A DNA stretch of 64,000 nucleotides from Hyphomonadaceae bacterium (GCA_030697555.1 JAUYPV010000054.1:20056-84055), one strand, 5' to 3'. Numbered from the stretch's first letter, positions 24,025-32,896 are shown. A program made the numbers and translations. The notes: generated by a model not told the origin, from the letters alone.

Positions 24025-24969
24025 ATGACCGATCTGCGCAGTGTGGCGATTGTCGGAGCGGGGGCGATGGGATGCTTCTTCGCCGCGCGGCTGACCGAGA
24101 GCGGGGCAGCGGTGACGCTCATCGATATCGACGCTGCGCGGCTGGCGGCCCTCGTGCGTGATGGCGTCACCGTCAGCGACGATCGCGGAGAGCGCGTCGT
24201 CAAGGTCGGCGCCGCCAAAGCAACCGAAGTTGCCGGGCCGGTTGATCTGGTGGTGCTGTTCACCAAGTCCATGCACAGCTCGGCGGCGATCGCATCGGTG
24301 GTGCATCTCGCCTCGCCGGAGACATGGGCGCTGACGCTGCAGAATGGCTTGGGCAATGCCGAGGTCATGGCGGAGGTGTTCGCCCCGGAGCGCATCCTCG
24401 CCGGTGTGACCAACGTGCCGGCCGATCTGCAGGGACCGACCCGGGTCGCATCGCATGGCGCGGGACAGATCACGCTGGGCGGGTTCGTTGCTTCGGCTAA
24501 GGGAGGCGCCGAGCCGGTTGCGGCGCTGCTGCGCAGGGCGGGCCTGACGGTCACCGTCGATGAGAATGTGGCGGCGGCGATATGGGACAAGGTCGCATTC
24601 AACGCCGCGCTGAACGCGCTCGCGGCGATCACTCTGTTGCCGAATGGCGGGCTCGATTGTCCGGCGGGGCGGCGGGTGGCGGCAAGCGTTGTCGGGGAGG
24701 TGGTCGCTGTCGCCGCCGCGAAAGGCATCCGGCTGGAGCGCGGGCGGATCGAGGCGAGGATCGACTATGCGCTGGCCAGCCATCGAACCCACAAGGCGTC
24801 GATGCTGCAGGACAGGCTGGCGGGCAGGCGGACAGAGATCGAGCAGATCAACGGCGCCATCGTGTGGGAGGCCGAGGCCGTGGGGCTGCAAGCGCCGGTC
24901 AACGCGACGCTCGCGGACCTGGTGCGGATGATCGAGGCGCCGCCGGCCGGTGTTTCTATTCCACGCTGA
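24025..24969 (+). CDS. 2-Dehydropantoate 2-reductase-like (ApbA/PanE) protein
   Basis: ATG at 24025 has GAGG eight bases upstream; ATG at 24019 is also in frame. A 314-residue ketopantoate reductase family protein. The Rossmann motif is VAIVGAGAMGCFFAARL, followed by FTKS and TLQNGLGN; the catalytic lysine lies in WDKVAFNAALNALAA. The C-terminal EIEQINGAIVWEA segment is also typical. In a catabolic setting such proteins may reduce other 2-oxo acids; a true pantothenate role cannot be excluded. It ends 14 bases inside the convergent decarboxylase gene. Confidence 0.85.
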   Translation: MTDLRSVAIVGAGAMGCFFAARLTESGAAVTLIDIDAARLAALVRDGVTVSDDRGERVVKVGAAKATEVAGPVDLVVLFTKSMHSSAAIASVVHLASPETWALTLQNGLGNAEVMAEVFAPERILAGVTNVPADLQGPTRVASHGAGQITLGGFVASAKGGAEPVAALLRRAGLTVTVDENVAAAIWDKVAFNAALNALAAITLLPNGGLDCPAGRRVAASVVGEVVAVAAAKGIRLERGRIEARIDYALASHRTHKASMLQDRLAGRRTEIEQINGAIVWEAEAVGLQAPVNATLADLVRMIEAPPAGVSIPR

Positions 24970-26587
24970 CTTCCACGAGGCTCGGCCCTTTCATCCTGAA
25001 GGCTTCGAGCAAGGCTTCATCGAGATCGGCGGTGGAATCGGCATGGCGCGCTGCAACGCCCTGGCCGCGGGCGAGTGCGCAGAAGTCGATCTCCGGCAGG
25101 TCGGCGCCCGGCGTGCGGTCGAGGCCGAAGCGGCGGCCGAATTCGTAGAGCGCCTCGTAGCGTCCGTTCTTGACGATGATGAAGGTGACGGAGAGGCCGA
25201 GCTGGGCTGCGCTCCACAGGCCCTGGATGGCGTACATGCTCGAGCCGTCGCCGAGGAGGGCGATGACTTTGTCCTTCGGCCGCGCCAGCGCCACGCCGAT
25301 GGCCGCGGGCAGGGCGTGGCCGAGGCCGCCGCTGGCGCAGGTGTAGAAGGTGTCGCGGTCGATCATTGGAAGATGATCGTGCATCGGCCCGCGCGTGCTC
25401 GGCGCTTCCTCGACGATGACGGCGCCTTTGGGGCGCAGGGTCGCGATCTGCTGGCAGAGATAAGAGTCGGTAAGTTTCCCGCCGGTGAGCTTGCGCGGAC
25501 GGACCAGAGGCTTGGGCGCGGCGCGGACGCGCGGCTGGGCGCGGGCGAGCAGGTCGCCGACGCCTGTCTTGATGCTGGTGACGATCGCGGTTCCGACAGG
25601 CGCCCAGGCGGCGATGGTGGGGTCGTCGACCAGCTGGACGAGGGTCGATCCTTCGGGTGCGCACGGGCCGAAGCCTTCGATATGGTAGGTGAAGACGGGG
25701 GCGCCGAGGACTAAGATGAAATCGTGTCCCGACAGCGCCGCGACGACTGCTTCGCGCGCGGGCGTCAGGAAGCCGGCGAACAGCCTGTGGTCTTCGGGAA
25801 AGCTGTTGCGCGAGGAGAATGGCGCTACCCAGACCTGCGCCTGGTGTTTTTCGGCGAGGGCGATCACCTCGTCCCAGGCGTCGTCGCGGGCGACGCCAGC
25901 GCCGACGATGATGGCGGGACGCGCGGCCTTGTCGAGCGCTTTGGCCGCCGCATCGAGCATGGCTTCATCGCCGCGTATGCTGTCGCTGACGTGACGTGGC
26001 GCGACGGGCATACACACGCGCTCCCAATCGTCGATCGGAATCGACACGAAGGTCGGCCCGCGCGGGGGCTGCATCGCGACGTAATAGGCGCGGGCGATAG
26101 CGGCGGGCACGTCTTCGGCGCGGGCGGGTTCGCAGGCCCACTTCACGAAAGGCTTGGGAAAATCGGTGGCCTGCTGGGCGAACAGAAAGGGCTCGAGCGG
26201 CATGATCGAGCGCGCCTGCTGGCCTGCCGTCACGACCAGCGGCGTCTGGTTGCGGTAGGCGGTGAAGAGATTGCCGAGGGCGTGGCCGACGCCGGCGGAG
26301 GAGTGGAGATTGACCAGCGCCGGCCGGCGGTTGGTCTGCGCGAACCCATCGGCCATGCCGAGGACGATGGATTCCTGAAGCCCCAGCACATAGCGGAAAT
26401 CATCCGGAAATTCCTTGAACATCGGCAACTCGGTCGAGCCGGGATTGCCGAACACTGTAGTCATGCCGAAGCTGCGGAACAGGTCGAACACGGCTTCGCG
26501 AACGGTGAGGCGTTGCGTCGATTCGGCGACTTGTTCTTTAGCGTGCCTGGTCGGCGGGCGCGTGGATGGCGTCTTGGTTTTGGACAT
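24956..26587 (-). CDS. Thiamine-diphosphate enzyme, benzoylformate decarboxylase-like
   Basis: A 543-residue ThDP enzyme close to benzoylformate decarboxylase. The key residues of the Pseudomonas putida enzyme line up: S26 with S51 (GNPGSTELP), E47 with E72 (LGLQESIV), H70 with H95 (NLHSSAG) and H281 with H302 (FTYHIEG). The ThDP motif is GDGSSMYAIQ ending with NGRYEA. The product would be an aromatic aldehyde plus CO2 from a 2-oxo acid; ThDP carboligation is also possible. An extra basic N-terminus of about 25 residues is present. It is last in a minus-strand operon with the HD-domain gene (48 bases), a carotenoid oxygenase and an esterase. Confidence 0.9.
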   Translation of the reverse strand: MSKTKTPSTRPPTRHAKEQVAESTQRLTVREAVFDLFRSFGMTTVFGNPGSTELPMFKEFPDDFRYVLGLQESIVLGMADGFAQTNRRPALVNLHSSAGVGHALGNLFTAYRNQTPLVVTAGQQARSIMPLEPFLFAQQATDFPKPFVKWACEPARAEDVPAAIARAYYVAMQPPRGPTFVSIPIDDWERVCMPVAPRHVSDSIRGDEAMLDAAAKALDKAARPAIIVGAGVARDDAWDEVIALAEKHQAQVWVAPFSSRNSFPEDHRLFAGFLTPAREAVVAALSGHDFILVLGAPVFTYHIEGFGPCAPEGSTLVQLVDDPTIAAWAPVGTAIVTSIKTGVGDLLARAQPRVRAAPKPLVRPRKLTGGKLTDSYLCQQIATLRPKGAVIVEEAPSTRGPMHDHLPMIDRDTFYTCASGGLGHALPAAIGVALARPKDKVIALLGDGSSMYAIQGLWSAAQLGLSVTFIIVKNGRYEALYEFGRRFGLDRTPGADLPEIDFCALARGQGVAARHADSTADLDEALLEAFRMKGPSLVEVSVE

Positions 26588-26635
26588 TAGCTTTCTCTGG
26601 ACTGCGCTGGTTGGGGTCGACCTGCAGCGCCGAGG

Positions 26636-27406
26636 TCATAGGAAGTTGTTCGGCCAGATCATGGTCCGCCACATATGCGCGACGGCCGAGCCGTCAAAAC
26701 CCAGTCCTTCTTCGGGCTGCTTGAAGTGGCGGCCGATGATGTCGGTGAAGATGTTCGGATCGACCGGCTCGCTCTTCTCGAAAAAGTAGACATCGTAAAG
26801 CGTGACCAGCCGCGAGCTCATGTACCAGCGGTGCCGGCGGGCCTCTTCGGCGTCCTTGCGGATGTAGTTGGGCGGCACATAGTCGTGACCGAAGAATTTG
26901 AGGTAGCTTTCCGGGTAGGAGTAGCCATTGGCCTCGTCAGCGACATAGCGCAGGGCCTGATGGTATTTCACCGCCCAGGCAATCTCGTCGCTGACATAGG
27001 GGGCGATCATCTGCGCGCCCCAATAGCCGTGGTCGGCGCGCACGAAGCAGCCATTGGAGATGTCGTGCAGCAGGATCGCCATCACGGTTTTCTCGTCCTG
27101 CCCCTGCTCGAGCGCGCGTTTGGCGCTGGTGAGGAGGTGGGTGATGGTGATGCCGCCGAAGCGGAGCCGGAAGAAGTCGAGCAGGTGCGGCTTCGCTGGC
27201 ATTCTCGGCAATCTGGGATTGTCGCCCATCATGAAGACGGCGTTCGGCGACATCTTCGCCAGCAGCGGCATTTCGAGGCTTTCCATTCCCGTGCCGACCG
27301 AGGCGATAGGATGGGGCATGATCATCCGCTGGCGGCCGGCCTGCGGGTAGTCGTCGCCCAGCGCTTCCTGGATCAGGTAGTCTTCGTAACGGTCGTCGTC
27401 GGTCAT
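26636..27406 (-). CDS. HD-domain protein of unknown function (possible diiron oxygenase or phosphohydrolase)
   Basis: ATG at 27406 overlaps the end of the oxygenase gene (ATGA); the longer open frame upstream belongs to that gene. In the 256-residue product, a metal-ligand set can be read as H90 (ITHLL), H114-D115 (LLHDI), H126 (ADHGYWG), H149 (VKYHQ) and D205 (TLYDVYFF). This order fits HD-superfamily proteins with two metals, such as PhnZ-like or MIOX-like oxygenases, as well as HD phosphohydrolases. A 90-residue N-terminal part precedes it and is not known to me. Its placement between a carotenoid oxygenase and a decarboxylase favours a catabolic enzyme over nucleotide signalling. Confidence 0.65.
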   Translation of the reverse strand: MTDDDRYEDYLIQEALGDDYPQAGRQRMIMPHPIASVGTGMESLEMPLLAKMSPNAVFMMGDNPRLPRMPAKPHLLDFFRLRFGGITITHLLTSAKRALEQGQDEKTVMAILLHDISNGCFVRADHGYWGAQMIAPYVSDEIAWAVKYHQALRYVADEANGYSYPESYLKFFGHDYVPPNYIRKDAEEARRHRWYMSSRLVTLYDVYFFEKSEPVDPNIFTDIIGRHFKQPEEGLGFDGSAVAHMWRTMIWPNNFL

Positions 27407-28833
27407 AACGCTTTCGCTCGTTGTGCGCCGGAACTGGTTCGGGGCGCGAAGCAGCCATGAAACGCCATGGGCTGGTCGAAGGGAAGCTGGATCGTGGCCA
27501 GTGGGGGCGCCTCCATCGCGTTTGCGTCTAGCACGAGCAGATCGGCGCGGTTTTTCCCGAGGCGGTTGACGACACAAAGAATAAAGCCGTCGCCTTCGGC
27601 GCTGTCGGGCGAGCGCGGGACGAGGACCGGCTCCTGGGCGCTGCCATCCGGGATGGGGTGCAGGCTGCGCACGCCGGTCTCCCAGTCGAGGCGGGCGATG
27701 CCGTCGCGGGTCTTCATGAAGCCATAGCGGTAGCGGCTCATCTGGAAGCGGTCGTCGCAGCGCGGCATCTCGCCCATGGCGCCGGGGAAGGGGCGCACTT
27801 CGGATGCAACATCGCTGTTGCTGGCGAGATCGAAGGTGACGCGGCTGACGGTGGGGATGCCTTTCATCGGATCGGTGCGTTGGCCTTTCACATCGCGGAA
27901 GAAGGGGAAAGCGTTGGTTCCGCTGATCGTGCAGTCGACATGCACCTTCGAGCCCTCGGTGTAGGCGTTCATGACGTGGCCCATGAAAGCGCCGGGCGAT
28001 CGGAACCAGCGTATGTCCTTGGTCGTGCCTGAGCGGGGCATGATCCCCCACATCGCCGGGAGGTTGGGATCAAAGGCGTAGAAGTCGCCGCCCTTGGTCA
28101 GGCGCTCCATGTCGACGGTCATCGGCATGACAGGGAAGATCACGTGCTCGCGCGTGACGGCGAAGTCGTGAGCGACGCCAGGATAGGGGGCCTGGAAGTC
28201 CTCCTGGCGGAAGAGTTTTCCGTCTTTGTCGATGACTTGCAGCATCATGTCGCCGTCGAAGCGGCGGTGCGCGAAGAAGCTGAACGACCACCACTCTCCC
28301 GTGACCGGGTCGATCTTGGGATGGGCAGAGACGCTGGTGCTTTCGAGCGCGCCGTTGAAGTCCCAGGTGGGCAGGGTCTCGAGCGTATCGGGATCCATCT
28401 CGGTGGGGTGGCTGTCCTCGCGCAGGGCGAAGAGGCGGCCGTGGTGATAGTGGGCGTAGGTGTTGGCGGTGTTGTCGCGGTCTAGTCTCGGAGCGGCGGG
28501 GTCGTCGGTGTAGGGGTTGCGATACTTGCCGTAGAGCCGACGCCGCGCGGCGTCCTGCGCCTTGTAGCGTTCGGTTTTCACATACCGGCAGCGGAAGTCG
28601 ACATGGCCATCCTCGAAGCGGAACAGTGACACCATGCCCTCGCCATTGATGATGATGTCGCGGTCCAGCGTCGGATACTGGCTGTCGGGACCGGCGCGGT
28701 AATAGCTGCCGTTGAGCTCCCGTGGGATGGCGCCGATGACTTCGCAGTCGCGCACGTCGGCCTCGAAGCGAAGGGCGCGCTGCTGGCCGTAGAAGCTTTC
28801 GGCCGAATAGAAAGGCTCAGGCATTATCGCCAC
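27403..28833 (-). CDS. Carotenoid cleavage / lignostilbene dioxygenase family protein (copy 2)
   Basis: A 476-residue propeller oxygenase with iron ligands H171 (VSAHPKIDP), H222 (VAHDFAV), H286 (FMGHVMNAY) and H459 (MAFHGCF). It shares only moderate similarity with the copy at 17842 and has a distinct middle (MPRCDDRFQMSRYRYG), which matches the 9-cis-epoxycarotenoid or apocarotenoid-like bacterial branch as well as LSD types. It cleaves C=C bonds with O2 to aldehydes. It begins inside the end of the esterase gene (17-base overlap) and ends four bases into the HD gene, so the operon is tightly packed. It has no signal peptide and is cytoplasmic. Confidence 0.92.
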   Translation of the reverse strand: MAIMPEPFYSAESFYGQQRALRFEADVRDCEVIGAIPRELNGSYYRAGPDSQYPTLDRDIIINGEGMVSLFRFEDGHVDFRCRYVKTERYKAQDAARRRLYGKYRNPYTDDPAAPRLDRDNTANTYAHYHHGRLFALREDSHPTEMDPDTLETLPTWDFNGALESTSVSAHPKIDPVTGEWWSFSFFAHRRFDGDMMLQVIDKDGKLFRQEDFQAPYPGVAHDFAVTREHVIFPVMPMTVDMERLTKGGDFYAFDPNLPAMWGIMPRSGTTKDIRWFRSPGAFMGHVMNAYTEGSKVHVDCTISGTNAFPFFRDVKGQRTDPMKGIPTVSRVTFDLASNSDVASEVRPFPGAMGEMPRCDDRFQMSRYRYGFMKTRDGIARLDWETGVRSLHPIPDGSAQEPVLVPRSPDSAEGDGFILCVVNRLGKNRADLLVLDANAMEAPPLATIQLPFDQPMAFHGCFAPRTSSGAQRAKAL

Positions 28834-29701
28834 CGGATTTTCTGATGAAGGCTGCGAGTTCGCCGCCGAGACTATCTTCGCTCGATCCGAGAGAGAGTGC
28901 GGCCGTCATGTGGTTGCCGTCGGGAAGGAAAAGCATGCGCGGCAAGGCGCGCCTGGCTCGGAACCATTCTTCGGCCAGCAGAGCCGCCTGACGCTGGAAC
29001 AGAGGTGGGTCGTATTCGGCGACGGTGAAGAGGCACGGCGTCTCTGTCGCGATCAGCCCGGGCAGGGACGACTGGTCGGGGAATCGCGAGGGATCGGTTC
29101 CATAGTAGGCGTTCTCGAAGGGCCCGTGCTCGAGGCGAACGACGTCGTAGATGCCCGACAGCATGATGGCGCCGGCGATTGTTGGTCGATCGCCGTGGAA
29201 ACAGGTCATCGCGACGTAGCTCGCCACATGCGCCGCTCCGGCGGACTGGCCCACCAGGAAGATGCGACCCGGATCGCCGCCATGCTGCGTGGCGTTGGCT
29301 CTCAGCCAAGCGACGACTGCCGCCAGATCCTCCGCGCCGGCGGGCCAGGGGAAAGCCGGAGCGAGGCGGTAAGTCATCGTGACGCCGATGAATCCGCTGC
29401 GCGCCGCCCACGCGCCGACATTGTTGTAGAAGGGCGCGCTCTCAGCGCCCTTGTCTCCTCCGATGAAACCGCCGCCGTGGACATAGACCACGATGGCGCG
29501 CGCGCCGCCTTTCGTGGCCGGCTGGAAGACGTCGAGCCTGTGACGCGGATCGGGGCCGTAGGAGATATTGCGTTCGACGGTGCAGATGTCCGGGGAAGGG
29601 CGCAGGGCGAGTGGCGCAAACAATGCAATGGTCTCGGCGAACATCTCCGGTCGCATCACGCTGCCGATTTCGCGAACGCGCTTGCGGATCTGGTCATCCA
29701 C
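28817..29701 (-). CDS. Alpha/beta hydrolase, HSL-type esterase
   Basis: The start is GTG at 29701 with GGAG nine bases upstream. A 294-residue esterase of the hormone-sensitive lipase family: the oxyanion motif HGGGF is at 75-79, the nucleophile is S153 in GQSAG, the acid is likely in AEYDPP and the histidine in DGNHMT. No signal peptide. It heads the four-gene operon and could free an acid or phenol from an ester before oxidative cleavage. The intergenic region 29702-29804 has a short CACATATCATC at 29779-29789, half of the recurring motif. Confidence 0.88.
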   Translation of the reverse strand: MDDQIRKRVREIGSVMRPEMFAETIALFAPLALRPSPDICTVERNISYGPDPRHRLDVFQPATKGGARAIVVYVHGGGFIGGDKGAESAPFYNNVGAWAARSGFIGVTMTYRLAPAFPWPAGAEDLAAVVAWLRANATQHGGDPGRIFLVGQSAGAAHVASYVAMTCFHGDRPTIAGAIMLSGIYDVVRLEHGPFENAYYGTDPSRFPDQSSLPGLIATETPCLFTVAEYDPPLFQRQAALLAEEWFRARRALPRMLFLPDGNHMTAALSLGSSEDSLGGELAAFIRKSGGDNA

Positions 29702-29804
29702 GAGACTGGTCTCCGGCAGGCGCCGCCGCGCAGGCTCTTGACCCGATGCTGACGGCGGTCAAGCTCAGGCGAGCGATGCACATATCATCAGGGAAGGCAT
29801 AGCG

Positions 29805-30353
29805 ATGGCGAATGACGGGTTGGCCTGGCCCAGTGGCGTTCCCGCGACGATGCCGGCGCAGGATCGGGTGGACATCGAGGAGACCTACGCCCGCTATGCC
29901 TGGGGCATCGATCTTGCCGATTCCGAAATGGCGCTCAGCGCGTTCGCCGAGGACGGGGAGTTCGATCATCTCTGGCAGGGTCGGGTCAAAGGCCACGCGG
30001 CGATCCTGAAAAGCCTCGAAGAGCTTTGGTATGACCGCCAGCACTGGTGGCTTGGGCGGCAGCACCTGTTCAACCATTTCATCATGACGCCCACCGAAGA
30101 GGGCGCACGGGTGCGGTGCTTCTTTCAGATCGTGCAGTACAATGTCGACTACGGCACGAATTTCCTGTTCGGCATCGGCACGCGCGACGATCAACTGGTG
30201 CAGCGCGACGGCCGCTGGCTCTTCCGCACGCTCTACGTCAACGCCTGGCGCGCCATGGGCGACGTGCCGTGGAAGGGGAAGGTGACGATGAAGAGCCGGC
30301 CCATGCCTCCGCCCAGCCATCCGGACAAGGCGCAGGACGGGATGAAGCGGTAG
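29805..30353 (+). CDS. SnoaL-like (NTF2-fold) cytoplasmic protein
   Basis: A 182-residue NTF2-fold protein with GGGAAGG before the ATG. The opening VDIEETYARYAWGIDLADSE, the ALSAFAEDGEFDHLWQGR segment and the late RDGRWLFRTLYVNAWR strand are typical. The KSLEELWYDRQHWWLGRQH middle is tryptophan-rich. It has no signal peptide, unlike most of its relatives here. It is divergent from the esterase operon and probably under the same control. No function is assigned. Confidence 0.75.
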   Translation: MANDGLAWPSGVPATMPAQDRVDIEETYARYAWGIDLADSEMALSAFAEDGEFDHLWQGRVKGHAAILKSLEELWYDRQHWWLGRQHLFNHFIMTPTEEGARVRCFFQIVQYNVDYGTNFLFGIGTRDDQLVQRDGRWLFRTLYVNAWRAMGDVPWKGKVTMKSRPMPPPSHPDKAQDGMKR

Positions 30354-30373
30354 GGATCGCTGCAGCGGGCCGG

Positions 30374-31141
30374 CTACTTGTCTCCCAGGATGTACTGGGT
30401 CTTGCCGTCCTCGCCGATCGGATTGCGGTCGTTCTCTGCGCAGATGAATTCGATTTGCTCCCATTCCCGGTGCCGGACGAAGGCGTAGGTTTGCTGCCAC
30501 GGCCGCTCCAGCGCCTTAGGGTCGGTGAAGGTGAACTCGAGGCTCAGCTTGTCAGGATTTGCGGGATCCAGGCGGTAGCGTTCGACGACGCGAAGCTGGT
30601 CGCTGTGGCTGACCCCCACGCGTCCGAGCTGGGTGTCCTCGCGAATGCCGGCAGTCTCCACCACCAGCGTGTCGCCTTCCCAATGGCCGATCGAGTGGCC
30701 GTTGAACGCGGGGTCCGGATCCTCGGGAAGCGGGCGGCCGTCGGTGAATACCCGGCGCACCTGCATATAGGCTTCCTGGATGATGGTGACGCGCCCGGGC
30801 GTGAACAGGAACTCGATGTTGTATGGCTGCAGCATGATGCGCGGCATGCCCGGCGGCTGGCAATTCGAAGGCCGGCCATTGCCGGCGTCCCGTCCAGCGG
30901 CGGATGCGGCGCGGAAAGCATCGTAGCGGGTCTTGTATTCCGGCGTGAGCGGCGGGTCGCCGCCGCCGGAAGCGGCCGGGCTGAACGCCGGCGCCCAGAC
31001 GCCGCCCCAGTCGGGCAGGGCGTTGAGCTTGGTGTACGGGGCGGTCGCCGTCGCCGGCTTCACCTGTTGAGCATCGGCAAGGGCGCAGGCCGTTGCGGAT
31101 CCAAGCGCGATCATCAGGGCTCGTAGAATCGGCGCGGCCAT
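30374..31141 (-). CDS. Exported protein of an uncharacterised family with an IGHWEGDTLVVET signature
   Basis: ATG at 31141 is preferred; GTG at 31150 is an option. The N-terminal signal ends near ALADAQ. The 255-residue protein has WGGVWAPAF, a C-Q-P-P-G-M-P segment, FLFTPGRVTII, RRVFTDGRP, NGHSIGHWEGDTLVVET and a C-terminal EFTFTDPKA. The same set occurs at 32030 and 48878 in this window. It is common in exported proteins of alpha-proteobacteria and acidobacteria, but I know no function. It is last in the four-gene minus-strand operon that is divergent from the TonB receptor. Confidence 0.65.
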   Translation of the reverse strand: MAAPILRALMIALGSATACALADAQQVKPATATAPYTKLNALPDWGGVWAPAFSPAASGGGDPPLTPEYKTRYDAFRAASAAGRDAGNGRPSNCQPPGMPRIMLQPYNIEFLFTPGRVTIIQEAYMQVRRVFTDGRPLPEDPDPAFNGHSIGHWEGDTLVVETAGIREDTQLGRVGVSHSDQLRVVERYRLDPANPDKLSLEFTFTDPKALERPWQQTYAFVRHREWEQIEFICAENDRNPIGEDGKTQYILGDK

Positions 31142-31170
31142 GCTCCTCACCCTTCCTTCCGCCGGATCGG

Positions 31171-31581
31171 TTAAGTTTTCTTAGGCTCGCGTCCGAGGTA
31201 GCTTCCGTCCGGCAGTTTCACGCCGAGAAACGATCCGCCCGGTTTACCGTCGCGCAGCGGAGCGACAAGCAATTCGACCTTATCGCCTACGCGGAGCGTC
31301 GAGCGTTTCCAGCCGTCGTCCGTGAGGAGACTCGGGCTCGTCATCTCCACGCCCCAGGTGACGGGTTTCCCGGCGCTGTCGGGTACGTCGATCTCGATCC
31401 AGGCGTGCGGATTGGACCACCTGAAAGTCTTGATCACGCCGACGAGGCGCACTTCCCTGGTCGAATCGAACATGGCCCCGCTGTGATGGGCGAGCGCGGG
31501 GCCGGGCGTCAGGAGCAAGATGGCGGATACGAGAGCGAGCAACGCGGCCCTCACGGATCCTTTTTCCAACACGTGTCTCAT
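31171..31581 (-). CDS. DUF6152-like exported protein (copy 1)
   Basis: A 136-residue exported protein. The signal peptide ends at ALAHHSG, and mature residues start AHHSGAMFD, the characteristic opening of this family. The beta-barrel core has VRLVGVIKTFRWSNPHAWIEIDV, split here as GVIKTFRWSNPH and WIEIDVP, then KVELLVAPLRDGKPGG and a closing LPDGSYLG. The fold is probably OB-like, with an NPH motif of unknown role. It lies 17 bases after its neighbour, which is a close paralog. Confidence 0.8.
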   Translation of the reverse strand: MRHVLEKGSVRAALLALVSAILLLTPGPALAHHSGAMFDSTREVRLVGVIKTFRWSNPHAWIEIDVPDSAGKPVTWGVEMTSPSLLTDDGWKRSTLRVGDKVELLVAPLRDGKPGGSFLGVKLPDGSYLGREPKKT

Positions 31582-31598
31582 GGCTGCGCGATTTCTCC

Positions 31599-32033
31599 CT
31601 ATTGAGCCGCCGGCTCGCTGGATCGGAGCGAGGGATCCTTATGCACGCGGCCGTCGGCGAGCGTCACGATCTTGAAAAGGCCGCCGAGCTTTCCGTCGCG
31701 CAGTGGATTGAGCGTGAGCGTGATCTTGTCTCCCGGCTTGAGATCGTGGCGGCTCCAGCCCTGTCGAGAGAGATTGTTGGGGCTGTTGAGCTCGATGCTC
31801 CAGCGCTCCACCTTGCCGGCGGCGTTCGGCACGTCGATTTCGATCCAGGAATGGGGATTGGTCCACTGGAATTCCACGACGACGCCTTTGATTTCGACCA
31901 TTTTGGCTGTGTCGAAGGCTGCGAAGGAATGGTGGGCCGACGCCGTACCGGAGACCGGGACGGCCAGTGCAGCGAGTGCGAGCATGGCGGCCGCGACGGG
32001 GGCCATGCGCCGGCTCGGGCTGCGTGTTTTCAT
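31599..32033 (-). CDS. DUF6152-like exported protein (copy 2)
   Basis: ATG at 32033 starts MKTRSPSRRMAPVAAAML, a signal peptide ending before AHHSF; the longer open frame upstream is the neighbour in another frame. The 144-residue product matches copy 1: AHHSFAAFD, EFQWTNPHSWIEIDVP, GWSRHDLKPGDKITL and NPLRDGKLGGLFKIV. The first base of the ATG overlaps the stop of the upstream gene (ATGA). It is translated from the same mRNA as 32030-32896. Role unknown. Confidence 0.8.
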   Translation of the reverse strand: MKTRSPSRRMAPVAAAMLALAALAVPVSGTASAHHSFAAFDTAKMVEIKGVVVEFQWTNPHSWIEIDVPNAAGKVERWSIELNSPNNLSRQGWSRHDLKPGDKITLTLNPLRDGKLGGLFKIVTLADGRVHKDPSLRSSEPAAQ

Positions 32034-32896
32034 TGGGCCTTCTCCCGGGCTTCGAGTGCGGAATTGCCCTGCAGCGTTCCCGGCAAATGGTCGTTCAAGT
32101 TGGGTAAGCACTCGACTTCCACGATGTCGGTGTAGTCCTGGCGGTTCCAGCGCTTGGTTGATCGCCACTCGCCGACCCAGTTCTCGGGATCGGTCATGAT
32201 GTACTCGATCTCCAGCGTCGTGCCGCCATTGATCGACCGGATGCGCTCGACGATTTCGAACTGCTCCGAGACCGGCAGGCCGCTATCGATCCAGTGATGT
32301 TCTGTCTCGAAATACTTGCTGTGGACGACCAGGGTCTGGGCTTCCCAGCGTCCAATGGATTCGCCGTTGTAGGAGTAGACGACCGTGTCGGGGTCGGAAA
32401 ACTTTCGTCCGTCGAGATAGATGATGCGCAGGCCGTTGTCGAAACCCGACACCATGTAGACCGCGGTCGGCGCCTGAATCATGGCGATTGGCCACACGCG
32501 CGTCATCATCATCGGCATTCCGGGCGGAAAGCATTGGCCAATGCTGTCGCGGTAGGGCTCGCCCGCCGCACGCGCCGCTGCGCCTTCCTTCAACGCCGCA
32601 GCCGCCGCTTCCTTGAATTCAGGGTAGGGCGGGCCGAAGCGAAACTTGCTGAATCCCTCGCTGAGATCGATGAACCACGTTCCGGTCATATCGAACGGCG
32701 CCGCTGGACGCTTCGCCTTGAGATTGTCCGGCGCCAGTGCGCCCAGGAAGTCTGGATGCTTCGGTATGGCTGGGCCACGCGCCGCTGGGCGCTGTCCGGC
32801 AGCCTCGGTCGGAGGCTGCTGGGCAATTGCTGCTGAAGACAGCAACGACACGGCGATTACAAGCGTCGCCGCCAACAAGGCTACCGCCCGCACCAT
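32030..32896 (-). CDS. Exported protein of the WEGDTLVVET-type family (diverged copy)
   Basis: ATG at 32896 has AGGAGG seven bases upstream. A 288-residue exported protein; the signal ends at SSAAIAQQ. It has a proline/alanine-rich linker, FDMTGTWFIDLSE, QCFPPGMPMMMTRVWPI, GLRIIYLDGR and NGESIGRWEAQTLVVHSK. The last matches IGxWEGDTLVVET in two other proteins here, with GD replaced by AQ. It heads the operon divergent from the TonB-dependent receptor, with motif copy 6 50 bases upstream. Confidence 0.65.
   Translation of the reverse strand: MVRAVALLAATLVIAVSLLSSAAIAQQPPTEAAGQRPAARGPAIPKHPDFLGALAPDNLKAKRPAAPFDMTGTWFIDLSEGFSKFRFGPPYPEFKEAAAAALKEGAAARAAGEPYRDSIGQCFPPGMPMMMTRVWPIAMIQAPTAVYMVSGFDNGLRIIYLDGRKFSDPDTVVYSYNGESIGRWEAQTLVVHSKYFETEHHWIDSGLPVSEQFEIVERIRSINGGTTLEIEYIMTDPENWVGEWRSTKRWNRQDYTDIVEVECLPNLNDHLPGTLQGNSALEAREKAQ

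Noticed and set aside
27407..28051. Long extension of the HD-domain gene
   Set aside because: It is an off-frame reading of the second carotenoid oxygenase.
30552..30863. Histidine/arginine-rich minus-strand open frame inside the WEGDT-type gene
   Set aside because: It is a frame-shifted reading of the real gene.
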